The notes under the pieces: generated by a model
Databases searched by the model: none
Told to the model about the DNA's origin: nothing
The model's input: only the letters and a program-made list of their open reading frames with translations
Assembly: GCA_018398805.1 (NCBI GenBank)
Contig: JAGFBZ010000365.1
Location: 231,865 to 295,864 of the forward strand
Reading direction: 5' to 3'
From: Hirundichthys speculiger
Lineage: Eukaryota; Chordata; Actinopteri; Beloniformes; Exocoetidae
Length of the DNA: 64,000 nt
Shown: positions 1 to 9,923 of the stretch, one piece after another
How the letters are laid out: each line of letters starts with the position of its first letter
Numbering within the stretch: the stretch's first letter is position 1
Position numbers and translations under genes: made by a program

Positions 1-85
1 TCATTTGTGATGATGGTTAATATTAGTGATTCACCAAAGCCAAATTATTTTAAGGGTTTGAAATAGAAATTTCCCATTACCGTTA

Positions 86-658
86 TCAAAAGCTACAGCT
101 GCTTGCTTGTGATATACAATGAATCATATTAAAAGGTTTCCTTTGGTTCTTAGAGGACAGTCTTCCTTTAATAAAGTCTGAATGGATCACAAGAGGAGTT
201 ATTCTCTGTTCATAGTCTATTGCCTCACTGATGATTTTTGTGACCATATTAATAAGAGCCAGAGTTTGATAACTTGGAGACATGGTCGTTTTTTTTTTTT
301 GTTTGTTTGTTTTCCAGGTTTTAATATTAAAGCGATCAGAGCAGTATTCTTTGTTATAGAGAGGTTCCACTTTTGCTTAATTTTAGCTATTAGTCAGATA
401 AATATAATAGCTTAAATGTCCAGAAAATGCTGATAAAAGTCAGTGGGGAAGCTGTCCGGATCTGTTGATTTGTTATTAGTTGAGTTGGCACGTATTATTA
501 AATTCTAGAGTAAGTGGCTTATCAAGTTCCTTTACTTTAGGTGTTTGTAAAATGTTTCCAGCTGAGTTTACAACTTCCTTATTTCTTTTGTTCTGATTAG
601 CCAGATATTTGCCAGATTTAGTGTTGTATTTAAAATGTTCATACAAAAGTCTTTGCAC
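86..658 (-). mobile_element. L1/Tx1-like LINE remnant, reverse transcriptase part
   Basis: Minus-strand open stretches at 86-370 and 476-658 resemble the region just before and inside the reverse transcriptase of L1/Tx1-clade LINE ORF2. The motifs LINMVTKI, ITPLVIHSDFIKGR and LSSKN are like the L1 pattern in which a series of leucines is followed by a phenylalanine-isoleucine-lysine-glycine-arginine block. The 476-658 part fits the linker upstream of it. Frames are broken, so this is a dead copy. The endonuclease part of the same LINE lies at 2383-2655, and a Harbinger element (662-1971) sits between them, so the LINE is older. The clade call is from memory of the motif pattern. Confidence 0.55.
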
Positions 659-661
659 CAG

Positions 662-1971
662 AGGGGTGTCCTACAAAGCGAGATTAGAGGGTTAGCGAGG
701 TATGTTGAGTCTAAAGCCAGGATTTCCAGTACCACGAAGGTGGCTCTCTTTTAACCTGGCTAGATCACCATGGTAATTTACTCTGTAAGTTTAACCTGGT
801 CCGGAGCAGGTTATGTGCAGAGTTTAGGCTCAAATCGGCTATAAAAAAGCGCCTCCCTTTCACTTTCACACAATCCCGTTGACCTGAGCGCCAGGATTGT
901 GCAATGGAGGGAGAGTATTCAGAGACCGGACTGATCCGCTGGCTTCCCATGACCATATTCTCTATGAACGCTATAGATTTCCAGCTGAGGGAATAAGTTA
1001 CATTTGTAATCTGATTGAGCCATATATTGGCAGCGCCACCAAACGGAGCCGTGCGCTCACAGTAGCGCAAACGGTGTGCGTTTCTTTGCCACGGGAACCT
1101 AGATGCATTCAGTTGGTGATGCAGAAAATCTGAGCCAGAATATTGTATGCCGCTATTCACAAGGTTGTACTTGCTCTTACTGAACTGCTGAATATGTTTG
1201 TAGTATTCCCTGGCCATCTGCCCACGCTTCAAATAAAAGAAGCGTTTTACAAAATCGCAGGTAACATAAATTAATAGTCCATTATATTGATAATCAGTGT
1301 GACGTGGAAAATTAATGTGAAATGTTTTAATATAATTCATTCATAGGATTCCCCAGGGTTATAGGGTACCTATTAAAGTGGCCGGTGAGTGTATATTGGT
1401 ATCACAGATAATATTAAATCTTAAATTAATTTCACATAGATTTAGCAAAAAACTAAAGTGATTTTCATTTATCATTCATAATGGGACAGTCAGACCTACA
1501 TAATGTTTAAATCTGCTGCATTAAGTTTAAAGTTTAAGCATGCTAAAAGAGGGAGGGACATTAATTAAGGTGCATTAAGTGGTGAAATAAATATAATTTA
1601 CGAATTTACACAATCTGCAATTTTTTGCCAGCACTCCTATCTGGCTTTATTTGCACCTACAGTGTTGCTTTTGGCCATAAAGATTTCTTTGAAACCCTCA
1701 TAGCCCTGCATTATTAAAACCTGCTCCTCCTGACTAAAATATAGGGACCACGGTCTATCCATTTGATCCGGAATAGGCGTCAAATGACGCGTCAAACGCC
1801 CCCTTTTATGTGAACGCGCACAGAGAAGAAAGCAGAAAGCCGCGATTAACAAAGATAGTTGATAACCACCGTCTTGGTACCAATTATCTCTGATGGCGAG
1901 TTTCAGGTTTGTTAAGCCAGCTCACCCAAAGAAAGCCTTGCTGTGTCGAACTTGCTTCGTAGTACACCCCT
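662..1971. mobile_element. Non-autonomous PIF/Harbinger-like element, copy 1
   Basis: A 1.3-kb element is bounded by inverted AGGGGTGT...ACACCCCT ends whose inner sequences also pair (the left end continues towards CTACAAAGC, the right end reads GCTTCGTAG). A 3-bp CAG flanks both sides (659-661 and 1972-1974), matching the 3-bp duplications of PIF/Harbinger. A second copy, over 90% alike by eye, lies at 50456-51740. Inside are decayed pieces of the two usual Harbinger genes in opposite orientation: a Myb/SANT-like segment on the minus strand (about 1600-1850) and a transposase-like piece on the plus strand (about 900-1130). Neither is complete. It inserted into the L1/Tx1-like LINE around it. 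Confidence 0.65.
1637..1852 (-). pseudogene. Myb/SANT-like ORF remnant of Harbinger copy 1
   Basis: The minus-strand reading frame contains [20 protein letters not shown] followed by a lysine- and asparagine-containing stretch, the pattern of the Myb/SANT-like DNA-binding protein that accompanies Harbinger transposases. Here the frame stops after GANKAR. The equivalent frame in copy 2 (51367-51621) runs on through [12 protein letters not shown], so copy 1 carries a premature stop. It is not expected to be functional. Confidence 0.5.
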
Positions 1972-2382
1972 CAGAACTGTGTTCCTATTGTTTATGTATT
2001 TGTTCAACTAATTTATAATTCTGTTAATCAGAGTGAATTTCAGGTGTGGGATGAAAAGTTATATAGTTTCTAATTCTTTAATATTTTTTCCAAGCTTCTT
2101 TCCTCTTCTTGTTTTCTCTTTTTCTTATAAGTGAAGTATGAGATAATTTGTACTCTAAGCATCCACGTTTCCTAAAGTAGGGTTGGTGCTTTTTCTGGTG
2201 AATCACAAGATGGAAAGACTCTCATTTAATGTAATAATCCAAGTTGGGATTGTAAAGCAGTGATTAATTAAATCACCACCCACTGCTGGTTTTGACAGAT
2301 TTATTCTTTTTCAAGGTAAGAATGATCTGTGTGTGATCGCTAATGATGATCGCAAATATTTTTGAGATAATTTAACTGTTAA

Positions 2383-2655
2383 TTAGGAAGAAGTCAATAT
2401 AGCTTTGGAGAATAAAGAGAATTCTTTGTTTGTTGGATATTTTATCATCGGGCAATCCCCAAGACCAAAATATGCCATGAACTGTGTAATTATTTCTGAA
2501 GATCGGCAGTTATATGTTCTGTTGGGTTTGTTACATTTATCTAAGGCAGAATTAAGAACTGCAATAATCACTGGGAAATCATAAATTGCAGATGGCAGTA
2601 AAAAGATATGCAAAAAAGGAAGAATCATCATTGTTTGGTCTATAAATGCGAGCAA
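2383..2655 (-). mobile_element. L1/Tx1-like LINE remnant, endonuclease part
   Basis: A 90-codon minus-strand stretch with ITQFMAYFGLGDCPMIKYP and NKEFSLFSKA fits the part of the LINE apurinic endonuclease that precedes the conserved SRIDY motif in L1/Tx1 elements. It lies upstream, in minus-strand sense, of the reverse-transcriptase remnant at 86-658, in the order expected for one LINE. The intervening 1975-2380 has no clear frame. Dead copy. Confidence 0.45.
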
Positions 2656-2706
2656 CAGTTATTAGCTGTTATTTATTGCTTTATTTATAATCATATATTT
2701 TATTCA

Positions 2707-2900
2707 ATTAACCTTTATTTAACCAGGTTAGTCCCATTGAGATAAACAACCTCTGGGCCACACACACACTGTCAAAGTCATTCTTGTGAGTGATTTAGAG
2801 TCACCAGTTAACCTAACATGCATGTTTTTGGAATGTGGGAGGAAGGATACTCCTGAGGAGAGGAGAACATGCAAATGCCACGTAGAAAGTCTCTTCCCCA
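2707..2900. repeat. Dispersed fish repeat fragment
   Basis: The stretch beginning CCTTTATTTAACCAGGTTAG and the following GAGTCACCAGTTAACCTAAC and TGCATGTTTTTGGAATGTGG blocks are recognisable, often-seen teleost interspersed repeat sequences of uncertain class. No ends or target duplications are visible. The 2900-3460 region after it shows nothing recognisable apart from short T runs. Confidence 0.4.
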
Positions 2901-3464
2901 GAAAGTTAGCATCAAAGCATTTCATTTGTTTCCATACTCACCCTACCTTTGAGTTGCTTTGTTTGGGACTTCACCAACTTTCTGCATCCCTCAAGCCCCC
3001 TCAAACTGTTCTGATGTGTTAGAGTCACTACACACCTGAAGTTCATGTTTATAATTATGATCCAAGCTCAGTTCAGACACTCTTGACTAGGTGGTTGAGA
3101 TGAAATCATCTTGTCAGCTTCCCAACACTTTAAAAGGGACATGATTTGATTTTTTTTTTTTTTTACCTTTTTTTCTTTGTGGATGTGAAATTTAAACCTG
3201 TCCTTGTGCCTACAATCTGGTTCAACTTCAAGTTTAGCTCCAGGGTAATCTTGAAACCTTGTGGTTTAGATAGTAGCATGTTAAACCAAAGCTAATTTAC
3301 TCACATGCTGACTAACAGTGCAAATGTCCTAAAGACTTTAAAGACCTGGGGTCTCATTACTATCCTTGCATATGCCCATAAAAGTTCAGTGGGTCATTTT
3401 CCATGCTAACGTTCAGATGCACTAAAAGTGAAATGAACATGAGAATGTGCTCCATGCACATATT

Positions 3465-3540
3465 GGTCGTTGCCCGGACGACGCCTGGCATGGAGGCTAC
3501 TCGCTGCTGCTCCGGGGACTTATTCCTGCGACGCTGTATA
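3465..3540 (+). repeat. GC-rich retroposon fragment (also at 59.1 kb)
   Basis: The sequence around CGTTGCCCGGACGACGCCTG at 3473 reappears in reverse orientation near 59120-59170, where it is the 5'-like end of a longer retroposon copy (58385-59190). Only about 75 bp are kept here. Confidence 0.5.
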
Positions 3541-3770
3541 TTCATATATTCATTGTATATTCATATACAATGAAAAAAAAAAGAAAGTAATATGAATTAT
3601 CACCCTGGGTTAGCAGGAGCTAAGCTAAAACAGCTAACTCATGAGCATGTTCAAGTTGGCTTTTTGGTGCTGCCGGTGCCTCTTTGCAGCAAGGTTCTGT
3701 GTACTTGGAGGAAACAGAGGTTTAAAAGCTGTGCCAACCTATGGTGCATATAACTGGACAGTGTGGTATG

Positions 3771-3796
3771 GTAACCCTAACCCTAACCCTAACCTG
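3771..3796. repeat. Short interstitial telomere-like repeat
   Basis: Four consecutive TAACCC units are present (the minus strand reads TTAGGG). Too short and isolated to mark a chromosome end. A two-unit relic of the same kind occurs near 43034. Confidence 0.8.
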
Positions 3797-3941
3797 GTAT
3801 GGTGTTCCTTCGAGAAATGAAAAGCCCATAAACAAGCTGTCAGGCAGCACATCTCCAGAGAGGAAATTCAGAATTTGGTGATGTCCATGGGCTCCACACT
3901 TTGGAAATTTTGATCCATGTATTAAAAATTACAGTTACAGT

Positions 3942-4450
3942 TGAAACCAGAAGTTTACATACACTGTATAAAAAGACACTCAGCCTTTTTTTTCGTTTAT
4001 TAAATCACTGTTTAGAATTGAATCAGACTAAATTTGACATATTTTAGGTCAGCTCAGATTAACAAAAATATTTATATTTGCTAAATACTAGAACGATATT
4101 TTTAATTTTCTTCTTCAAAGTTAGCAGTTCAGTTCTCGTAATATCCTTAGTATTTGGCAGCATTGTCTTTTAACTTTATGAATACAATCAAACATTTTGG
4201 GTATCCTTCCACAAGCCTCTCACAATAGTTTGCTGGAATTCTGGCCAGTTTGTCCCAACAGAACTAAAGTTATTATGTCAGGTTTGTTGGCTGATTTGCA
4301 GTTATGTCACTTTGTCCAAATACTTTTTACTTGCTGAAAATTGAGATATGTAAAAAGGCTGTAATTCCTAAAGGTAAAAATGACATATTTTTGTGAAAAC
4401 TCTCAAATTAACCTGAAAATCTACATGTTGATCACACCGTCATTGTTTTT
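3942..4450 (-). mobile_element. Tc1/mariner (Sleeping Beauty-like) end fragment
   Basis: The left end reads CAGTTGAAACCAGAAGTTTA followed by CATACAC, close to the terminal inverted repeat of salmonid-type Tc1 elements. Downstream, the minus strand holds a decayed 3' end of a Tc1 transposase frame (ARIPANYCERLVEGYPK-like around 4180-4250). The other end was not found, so this is a truncated copy. Confidence 0.6.
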
Positions 4451-6015
4451 CTTTTCAAATCCATTTTGGAGCTGCAATACAAAGAAAACTTTTAATAATA
4501 ATTACCGACATGTTTATCAGTAATCTTTACAGTCATCATACTGTAAATGATTATGGGTCGGAAAGTGGTCTGACATGCAGAGAAGTACTGCAGAAGAAAT
4601 ATTGTACACATGCAAAAACCATTATATATAAATAAATACCGGTTCATATATATAATTAAATATGATACAGTATAAAATGTCAAGCAATAAATACTTAGAA
4701 ATTATGATGCATGGAAATTTGAAGCATGAAACAAGCCGGGATCATCAGTGAATAGTGTAGATAGGTATAAGGATGGCAGCAGAAATACACTAATGTCTTC
4801 AGGCTTCTGCAGAGTTCTGAAATAGGTCATGTTCACATCAGGGGGGGGGTCTGCATAATCTTTGTGACTGCTCTGCTGCTGGAGTGGTTCAGGCCAGTGG
4901 CCCGTGGCTGTGTGGGGGCTGGGAGGGAAGAATTATCACTGTCATAGATGCCTCACACACAAACATGGGGCTAATGAAGGTTTTTTAACTGCTTATCAAC
5001 CAAAAACAGTCAGAGATTCAAAATTAAAAATGCCTTGTCCTTTCTGTTAAATATTTAGTCACATGTGGGGGGAGGCAAAGTACCATCAGTGCAACTGTAG
5101 ATGATGAGAGGAAGGATGTGGTGGTTCACTGCTATATTTATTCATTGTTTTGCTTGCATCACTTTTTCTTTATTTGCACATGAGCAAATATTTGTATCCT
5201 TTCTTTTAAGTTTTATTGGTGTAAAAACTTAAGAAAAATAATCTGATCATAGAGGCTCTTAATCTTAGGCAAATACGATCTTAGATCAACAACAATATAA
5301 TTGTAGATGATCCAGTCGTGCTTGCATAATTGAGCCACCATCTTCAGCTATGACTGAAGTGTTGCAGCGGAGATTAAAATAAGCACCTTCAAATCCAGGA
5401 CCATGGTTCTCATTACTCATCTCATTCTCATCTACTGTTGTGATGTCTCCTTCTGATTATGAGAGTGTACTCTACTACTTGGAAATGAAAATTGGTTTAG
5501 TCCAGAGATTGCAGTTCAGTCAGTTCACAGGTGAACCTTGGTTTTCTCTGCTGGGAGGCAAACAAAGACCTCCTTCCCAGGATTATTCTGAGGAGGAGGA
5601 ACTTTCTAGTTTGGCCTGGCTCACTTTCTGCCAGAGCTTTCTTCAGGGGCTATGGGAAGGTCCTCCAGGAGGAGACAGGGCTGGCGCCCTCGCTCTGGCC
5701 TCCAGTTCTTGGGTGGGGCCAGTCCCTATGGCGGCCTGGATAGACGCACCACCTCCTCTGGTCTCCATGGCGGCCCGTACGGATGCGTTGAAGACCTTCT
5801 TGCGCCTGTACCGACCATCTCACATCGTCTGTGTTGGGGACAAGTGACGTGAAGAGAAACTACAGCCAGGCCAGTCAGCACTGGGAAGGAACAGCAACCA
5901 TAATGCACTGTTTCCACTGGTGACCAAATAGCTGCTGGTCAGTAAATACGCAGGAACACCACAAGTGGGAAGACGCATTGGACTATGTGACTCGATAGCC
6001 ATCAAAAAGTTCAGT
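4451..6015. other. No recognisable gene or element
   Basis: AT-rich sequence to about 5400, then a more GC-rich stretch with a 135-codon open frame at 5440-5847 that has no recognisable motif, no splice context and overlapping frames on both strands. I read it as noncoding. Confidence 0.5.
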
Positions 6016-6195
6016 GCTTCACTCGAACTCAAATAAAACTAAAATTAACACTAAAACTAATAAAAACTAAACTACAACTAAGCATTAAAAAAATGAATGA
6101 AAACTAGCAAAACTGCCCTAAAAACTAATTAAAGCTAACTGAATTTGAAAACTAAACTAAAAACTAAATAAAAACTAAAACTAATGAAAAATCCA
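6016..6195. repeat. A-rich (ACTAA)n-like low-complexity tract
   Basis: About 180 bp of degenerate AAAACTAA/ACTAAAACT units, probably a decayed simple repeat or retroposon tail. The following 6195-6390 contains an imperfect inverted copy of 3361-3470 (shared TTTCACTT...GTTCAT and GCAAGGATAG blocks). Confidence 0.6.
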
Positions 6196-6960
6196 AAACT
6201 TTTATAACCCTGCTTCCAAGTGTTGCCAACAAAACCTCAGAAAAGTGCATTCGCCACCTATGAAATGTGCAAGAAGCACCACACATTCTCACGTTCATTT
6301 CACTTTGTGTACATCTGAACGTTTGGAAAATTATGTATGGAACTATTTTTGTGCGTACGCAAGGATAGTACATGAGGCTGCTGGTATGAATGGGGACTGG
6401 GTTTGATTGGGGTCATTCAGTCAACATGTCTGGTTAGACCACCACTGCTCCTCCACCCTCACCATCAACACTGGCACACCACAAGGCTGCGTATTGAGTC
6501 CTTTCCTCTACTCCCTCTTCACCCGCGACTGCAGACCTGTTCACGGCTCCAATGCCATCATCAAGTTTGCAGACGACACCACCGTGATTGGCCTCATCAG
6601 GAGCAACGATGAGTCGGCCTACAGGGAGGAGGTGGACCACCTGGCTGCGTGGTGCGAGAACAATGACCTGAAGCTCAACACCTCAAAAACTAAAGAAATC
6701 ATCGTGGAAGGTTCACCAGCGCCTCTTCTTCTTGAGTACTCTGAGGAAGCACCACCTCTCTTCAAACGTGCTAGGGAACTTCTACCGCTGCACCATCGAG
6801 AGCATCCTGACCAACTGGATCACAGTCTGGTGCAGGAACTGCTCCAGCGCTGACCGAAGGCCTTGTAGAGGGTGGTGAAAACCGCCCAGCGCATCGCCAG
6901 AGCTCCACTTCCTGCCATGGACACCATCCACAGGAAGCGTTGTCTCAGGAGAGCAATCAG

Positions 6961-8220
6961 CATCATCAAGGACTCCTCCCACCCAGCACACGGACTGTTT
7001 ATCCTCCTGCCCTCTAGGAGGCGCTACAGGAGTCTCCGTACACCAACCAGCATCATCAAGGACTCCTCCCACCCAGCACACGGACTGTTTACCCTCCTGC
7101 CCTCTAGGAGGCGCTACAGGAGTCTCCGTACACCAACCAGCATCATCAAGGACTCCTCCCACCCAGCACACGGACTGTTCACCCTCCTGCCCTCTAGGAG
7201 GCGCTACAGGAGTCTCCGTACACCAACCAGCATCATCAAGGACTCCTCCCACCCAGCACACGGACTGTTTACCCTCCTGCCCTCTAGGAGACGCTACAGG
7301 AGTCTCCGTACACCAACCAGCATCATCAAGGACTCCTGCCACCCAGCACACGGACTGTTTATCCTCCTGCCCTCTAGGAGGTGCTACAGGAGTCTCCATA
7401 CACCAACCAACAACATCAAGGACTCCTCCCACCCAGCACACGGACTGTTTACCCTCCTGCTCTCTAGGAGGCGCTACAGGAGTCTCCGTACACCAACCAG
7501 CATCATCAAGGACTCCTCCCACCCAGCACACAGACTGTTCACCCTCCTGCCCTCTAGGAGGCGCTACAGGAGTCTCCGTACAGCAACCAGCATCATCAAG
7601 GACTCCTCCCACCCAGCACACGGACTGTTTACCCTCCTGCCCTCTAGGAGGCACTACAGGAGTCTCCGTACACCAACCAGCATCATCAAGGACTCCTCCC
7701 ACCCAGTTCACGGACTGTTTATCCTCCTGCTCTCTAGGAGGCCCTACAGGAGTCTCCGTACACCAACCAGCATCATCAAGGACTCCTCCCACCCAGCACA
7801 CAGACTGTTTACCCTCCTGCCCTCTAGGAGGCGCAACAGGAGTCTCTGTACACCAACCAGCATTATCAAGGACTCCTCCCACCCAGCACACGGACTGTTT
7901 ACCCTCCTGCCCTCTAGGAGACGCTACAGGAGTCTCCGTATACCAACCAGCATCATCAAGGACTCCTGCCACCAAGCACACGGATTGTTTATCCTCCTGC
8001 CCTCTAGGAGGCGCTACAGGAGTCTCCGTACACCAACCAACAACATCAAGGACTCCTCCCACTCAGCACACGGACTGTTTGCCCTCCTGCTCTCTAGGAG
8101 GCGCTACAGGAGTCTCCGTACACCAACCAGCATCATCAAGGACTCCTCCCACCCAGCACACGGACTGTTTACCCTCCTGCCCTCTAGGAGGCACTATAGG
8201 AGTCTCCGTACACCAACCAG
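6961..8220 (+). repeat. 90-bp coding minisatellite, about 14 copies
   Basis: The unit begins CATCATCAAGGACTCCTCCC and recurs every 90 bp exactly, from 6961 to 8220, without indels. Ninety is a multiple of three and no unit carries a stop in the LINE sense frame, so a 491-codon frame (6872-8347) stays open. Variant bases show a higher-order pattern: the GACTCCTGCC unit (7321 and 7951), the CAACATCAAG unit (7411 and 8041) and the GAGACGCTAC unit (7231 and 7861) recur 630 bp apart, meaning a block of seven units was duplicated. The repeat is the C-terminal part of LINE ORF2, not a host gene. Confidence 0.9.
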
Positions 8221-8267
8221 CAGGTTCAGGAACAGCTTCTTTCCATCAGCTGTTTCTCTATTGAACT

Positions 8268-8270
<3 letters not shown>

Positions 8271-8303
<33 letters not shown>
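8271..8303. repeat. Homopolymer C tract
   Basis: Thirty-three consecutive C. Such tracts are unstable and prone to sequencing error, so the length is unreliable. Confidence 0.9.
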
Positions 8304-8605
8304 TTTCACTTACACACACGCCAACCCCCCACTCCACCAAGAAATGAACGGGGCTAGTACCCACTAAGTCTTTACACTCTTCCAAATGTAAATAATATAA
8401 TCGCACTAGACTCTTTTTTAACAACTACCTCCTCACACTCCTGTAAATACTGTCATAATCATGTAAATACTGTCATAATCATGTAAATACTGTCCTTATC
8501 TGTGTAAATCTTATCACATCTCTGCTCATAATATACATTTATTCATTTAAATCTGACCTGCACTTTACAACAATAGTTATTTATTATTTTACACTATGTA
8601 CATAC

Positions 8606-8632
8606 ACACACACGCACACACACACACCCCCC

Positions 8633-8670
<38 letters not shown>

Positions 8671-8723
8671 GGTATATATACCTATATATATATGTATATA
8701 TACCTATATATATGCCCAGCCCT

Positions 8724-8808
<85 letters not shown>
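8606..8808. repeat. (CA)n/(TA)n microsatellite with an embedded hAT end
   Basis: An AC run grades into a long AT run. In the middle, at 8713-8725, is TGCCCAGCCCTAA, the exact terminal sequence of the hAT element that starts at 8809, in inverted orientation. The TA tract is therefore flanked by two facing copies of the same transposon end. Confidence 0.8.
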
Positions 8809-8809
<1 letters not shown>

Positions 8810-9905
8810 AGGGCTGGGCAACGATTAAAATTTTTAATCGCGATTTATCGCATCATTTCCCTGATTAATCAAGATTAATCGCATTATATACGCAAAATCA
8901 AATAATGAATTCAAAAGTGATGTAAAGGTCACTTAGTGCCATAACATTTGCTGTTCAAACACTTTTAACATCAGTGTTTATCAGTAGCACATATTTAGTA
9001 TAAATCTCATCTAAAAAAGGTAAAACAAAATAAAGCTTATTGCCACTGCCAGGGCATTAATGTCATCCTGTTTTTATAAAAAAATTTTAAAAAAGTCAAC
9101 AAACAAAATCCAACAAAATGATTGTGTCTCAGCACAATCAGAACATTAAAACAGGAAATTTCTGAGCTAACAGCAGAAACTTTTAAGGGGGAGTTCAACT
9201 TGGCAGTGGTTACAAATAACCTTGTTTCTGTTGAATCCTCCGTCTGGGAGAACTTTAAAATGAAAATGTCCATGTTAAAGTTCAGTAACTTTACCAATCC
9301 GTGTATCATTCATTCTTTCCATTTTCAATTGTCAATCAAATATTTTTTTAAAAAAAGAAGTGACTTTTTTTTTGACATTTTTCGTTTTAATCTAACAAAA
9401 AAAAAAACGAAAAAAAAAAAAGGCTGTTTTTTTAATATATATTTCAATTTTAGACTTGGATCAAAAATACGAAATTAAAAAGCGGGCCACAGGACTGAAT
9501 TTATTTTATAATGGAGGACTGGACTTTCTGTTGTCATTACACATCTGTGCCACTAGATGGAGCCACACTGCAGCAACCAGCTAGAGAACAGCAGGACAGT
9601 GAACACATGGAGCAGATCTGATGGAACATGGAGGAATGACAAGAAAGTTTTGTTGCAGTCCAGATTTTTGTTTTTCACACAGAATTGTTAATATTGCTAC
9701 CTAAGTTGCTACCTGAACTGTAAATTTCACAGATTTTTACCGTTTTCTATGTCCGTTTTTAGCTTACCTGGAGCGGCAGCAGCAGCCAGTAAGAGACTTT
9801 TCAAAATAAAAGCATGTTAGCAACATGCGTTAACGCGTGATAAATGTTGGCGTTAATAAATTCATGCGTTAACGCAATAATAAGGCGTTAACTTGCCCAG
9901 CCCTA
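8809..9905. mobile_element. Non-autonomous hAT-like element
   Basis: Ends are TAGGGCTGGGCAA (left) and TTGCCCAGCCCTA (right), a perfect 13-bp inverted repeat, with AT-rich sub-ends rich in TTAATCG and GTTAACG words, as in a well-known teleost hAT family. Both flanks are AT microsatellite, so the 8-bp target duplication cannot be fixed. There is no transposase frame inside. Confidence 0.7.
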
Positions 9906-9923
9906 ATATGTATATATATATAT

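Larger units (their letters stand above)
6403..8570 (+). mobile_element. LINE ORF2 3' part (jockey/CR1-like group), 5'-truncated
   Basis: The plus strand encodes a non-LTR reverse transcriptase end: GTPQGCVLSPFLYSLFTRDC (palm), then IIKFADDTTVIGLI with the catalytic FADD box, then the LAAWCENNDLKLNTSKTKEI block. The frame changes around 6700-6850, and the C-terminal segment resumes near 6872 as RRAISIIKDSSHPAHGLF and so on. That segment has expanded into a 90-bp minisatellite (6961-8220). After the repeats the ORF ends FRNSFFPSAVSLLNS, followed by a 33-C tract and an AT-rich 3' untranslated stretch with a TGTAAATACTGTCATAATCA duplication. 5' truncated near 6390 and inactive. The exact clade is uncertain. 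Confidence 0.7.

Noticed and set aside
765..1340. 191-codon minus-strand frame in Harbinger copy 1
   Set aside because: The homologous region in copy 2 does not keep this frame open, and the recognisable transposase-like piece is on the other strand.
3771..3796. Telomere repeats marking a chromosome end
   Set aside because: Only four units, with unique DNA and transposons on both sides.
5440..5847. 135-codon frame as a possible gene
   Set aside because: No motif, no splice context, and overlapping frames of similar length on both strands.
6782..8062. 426-codon minus-strand frame across the 90-bp repeats
   Set aside because: It is the antisense shadow of the minisatellite: a 90-bp period keeps several frames open. 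The LINE homology is on the plus strand.
6961..8220. Regular direct repeats resembling a CRISPR array
   Set aside because: Units are contiguous 90-mers with no unique spacers, in a vertebrate genome and inside LINE ORF2.
8594..8821. Tyr/Ile-repeat frames (also 35195-35587 and 39909-40130)
   Set aside because: Translations of TA microsatellites.
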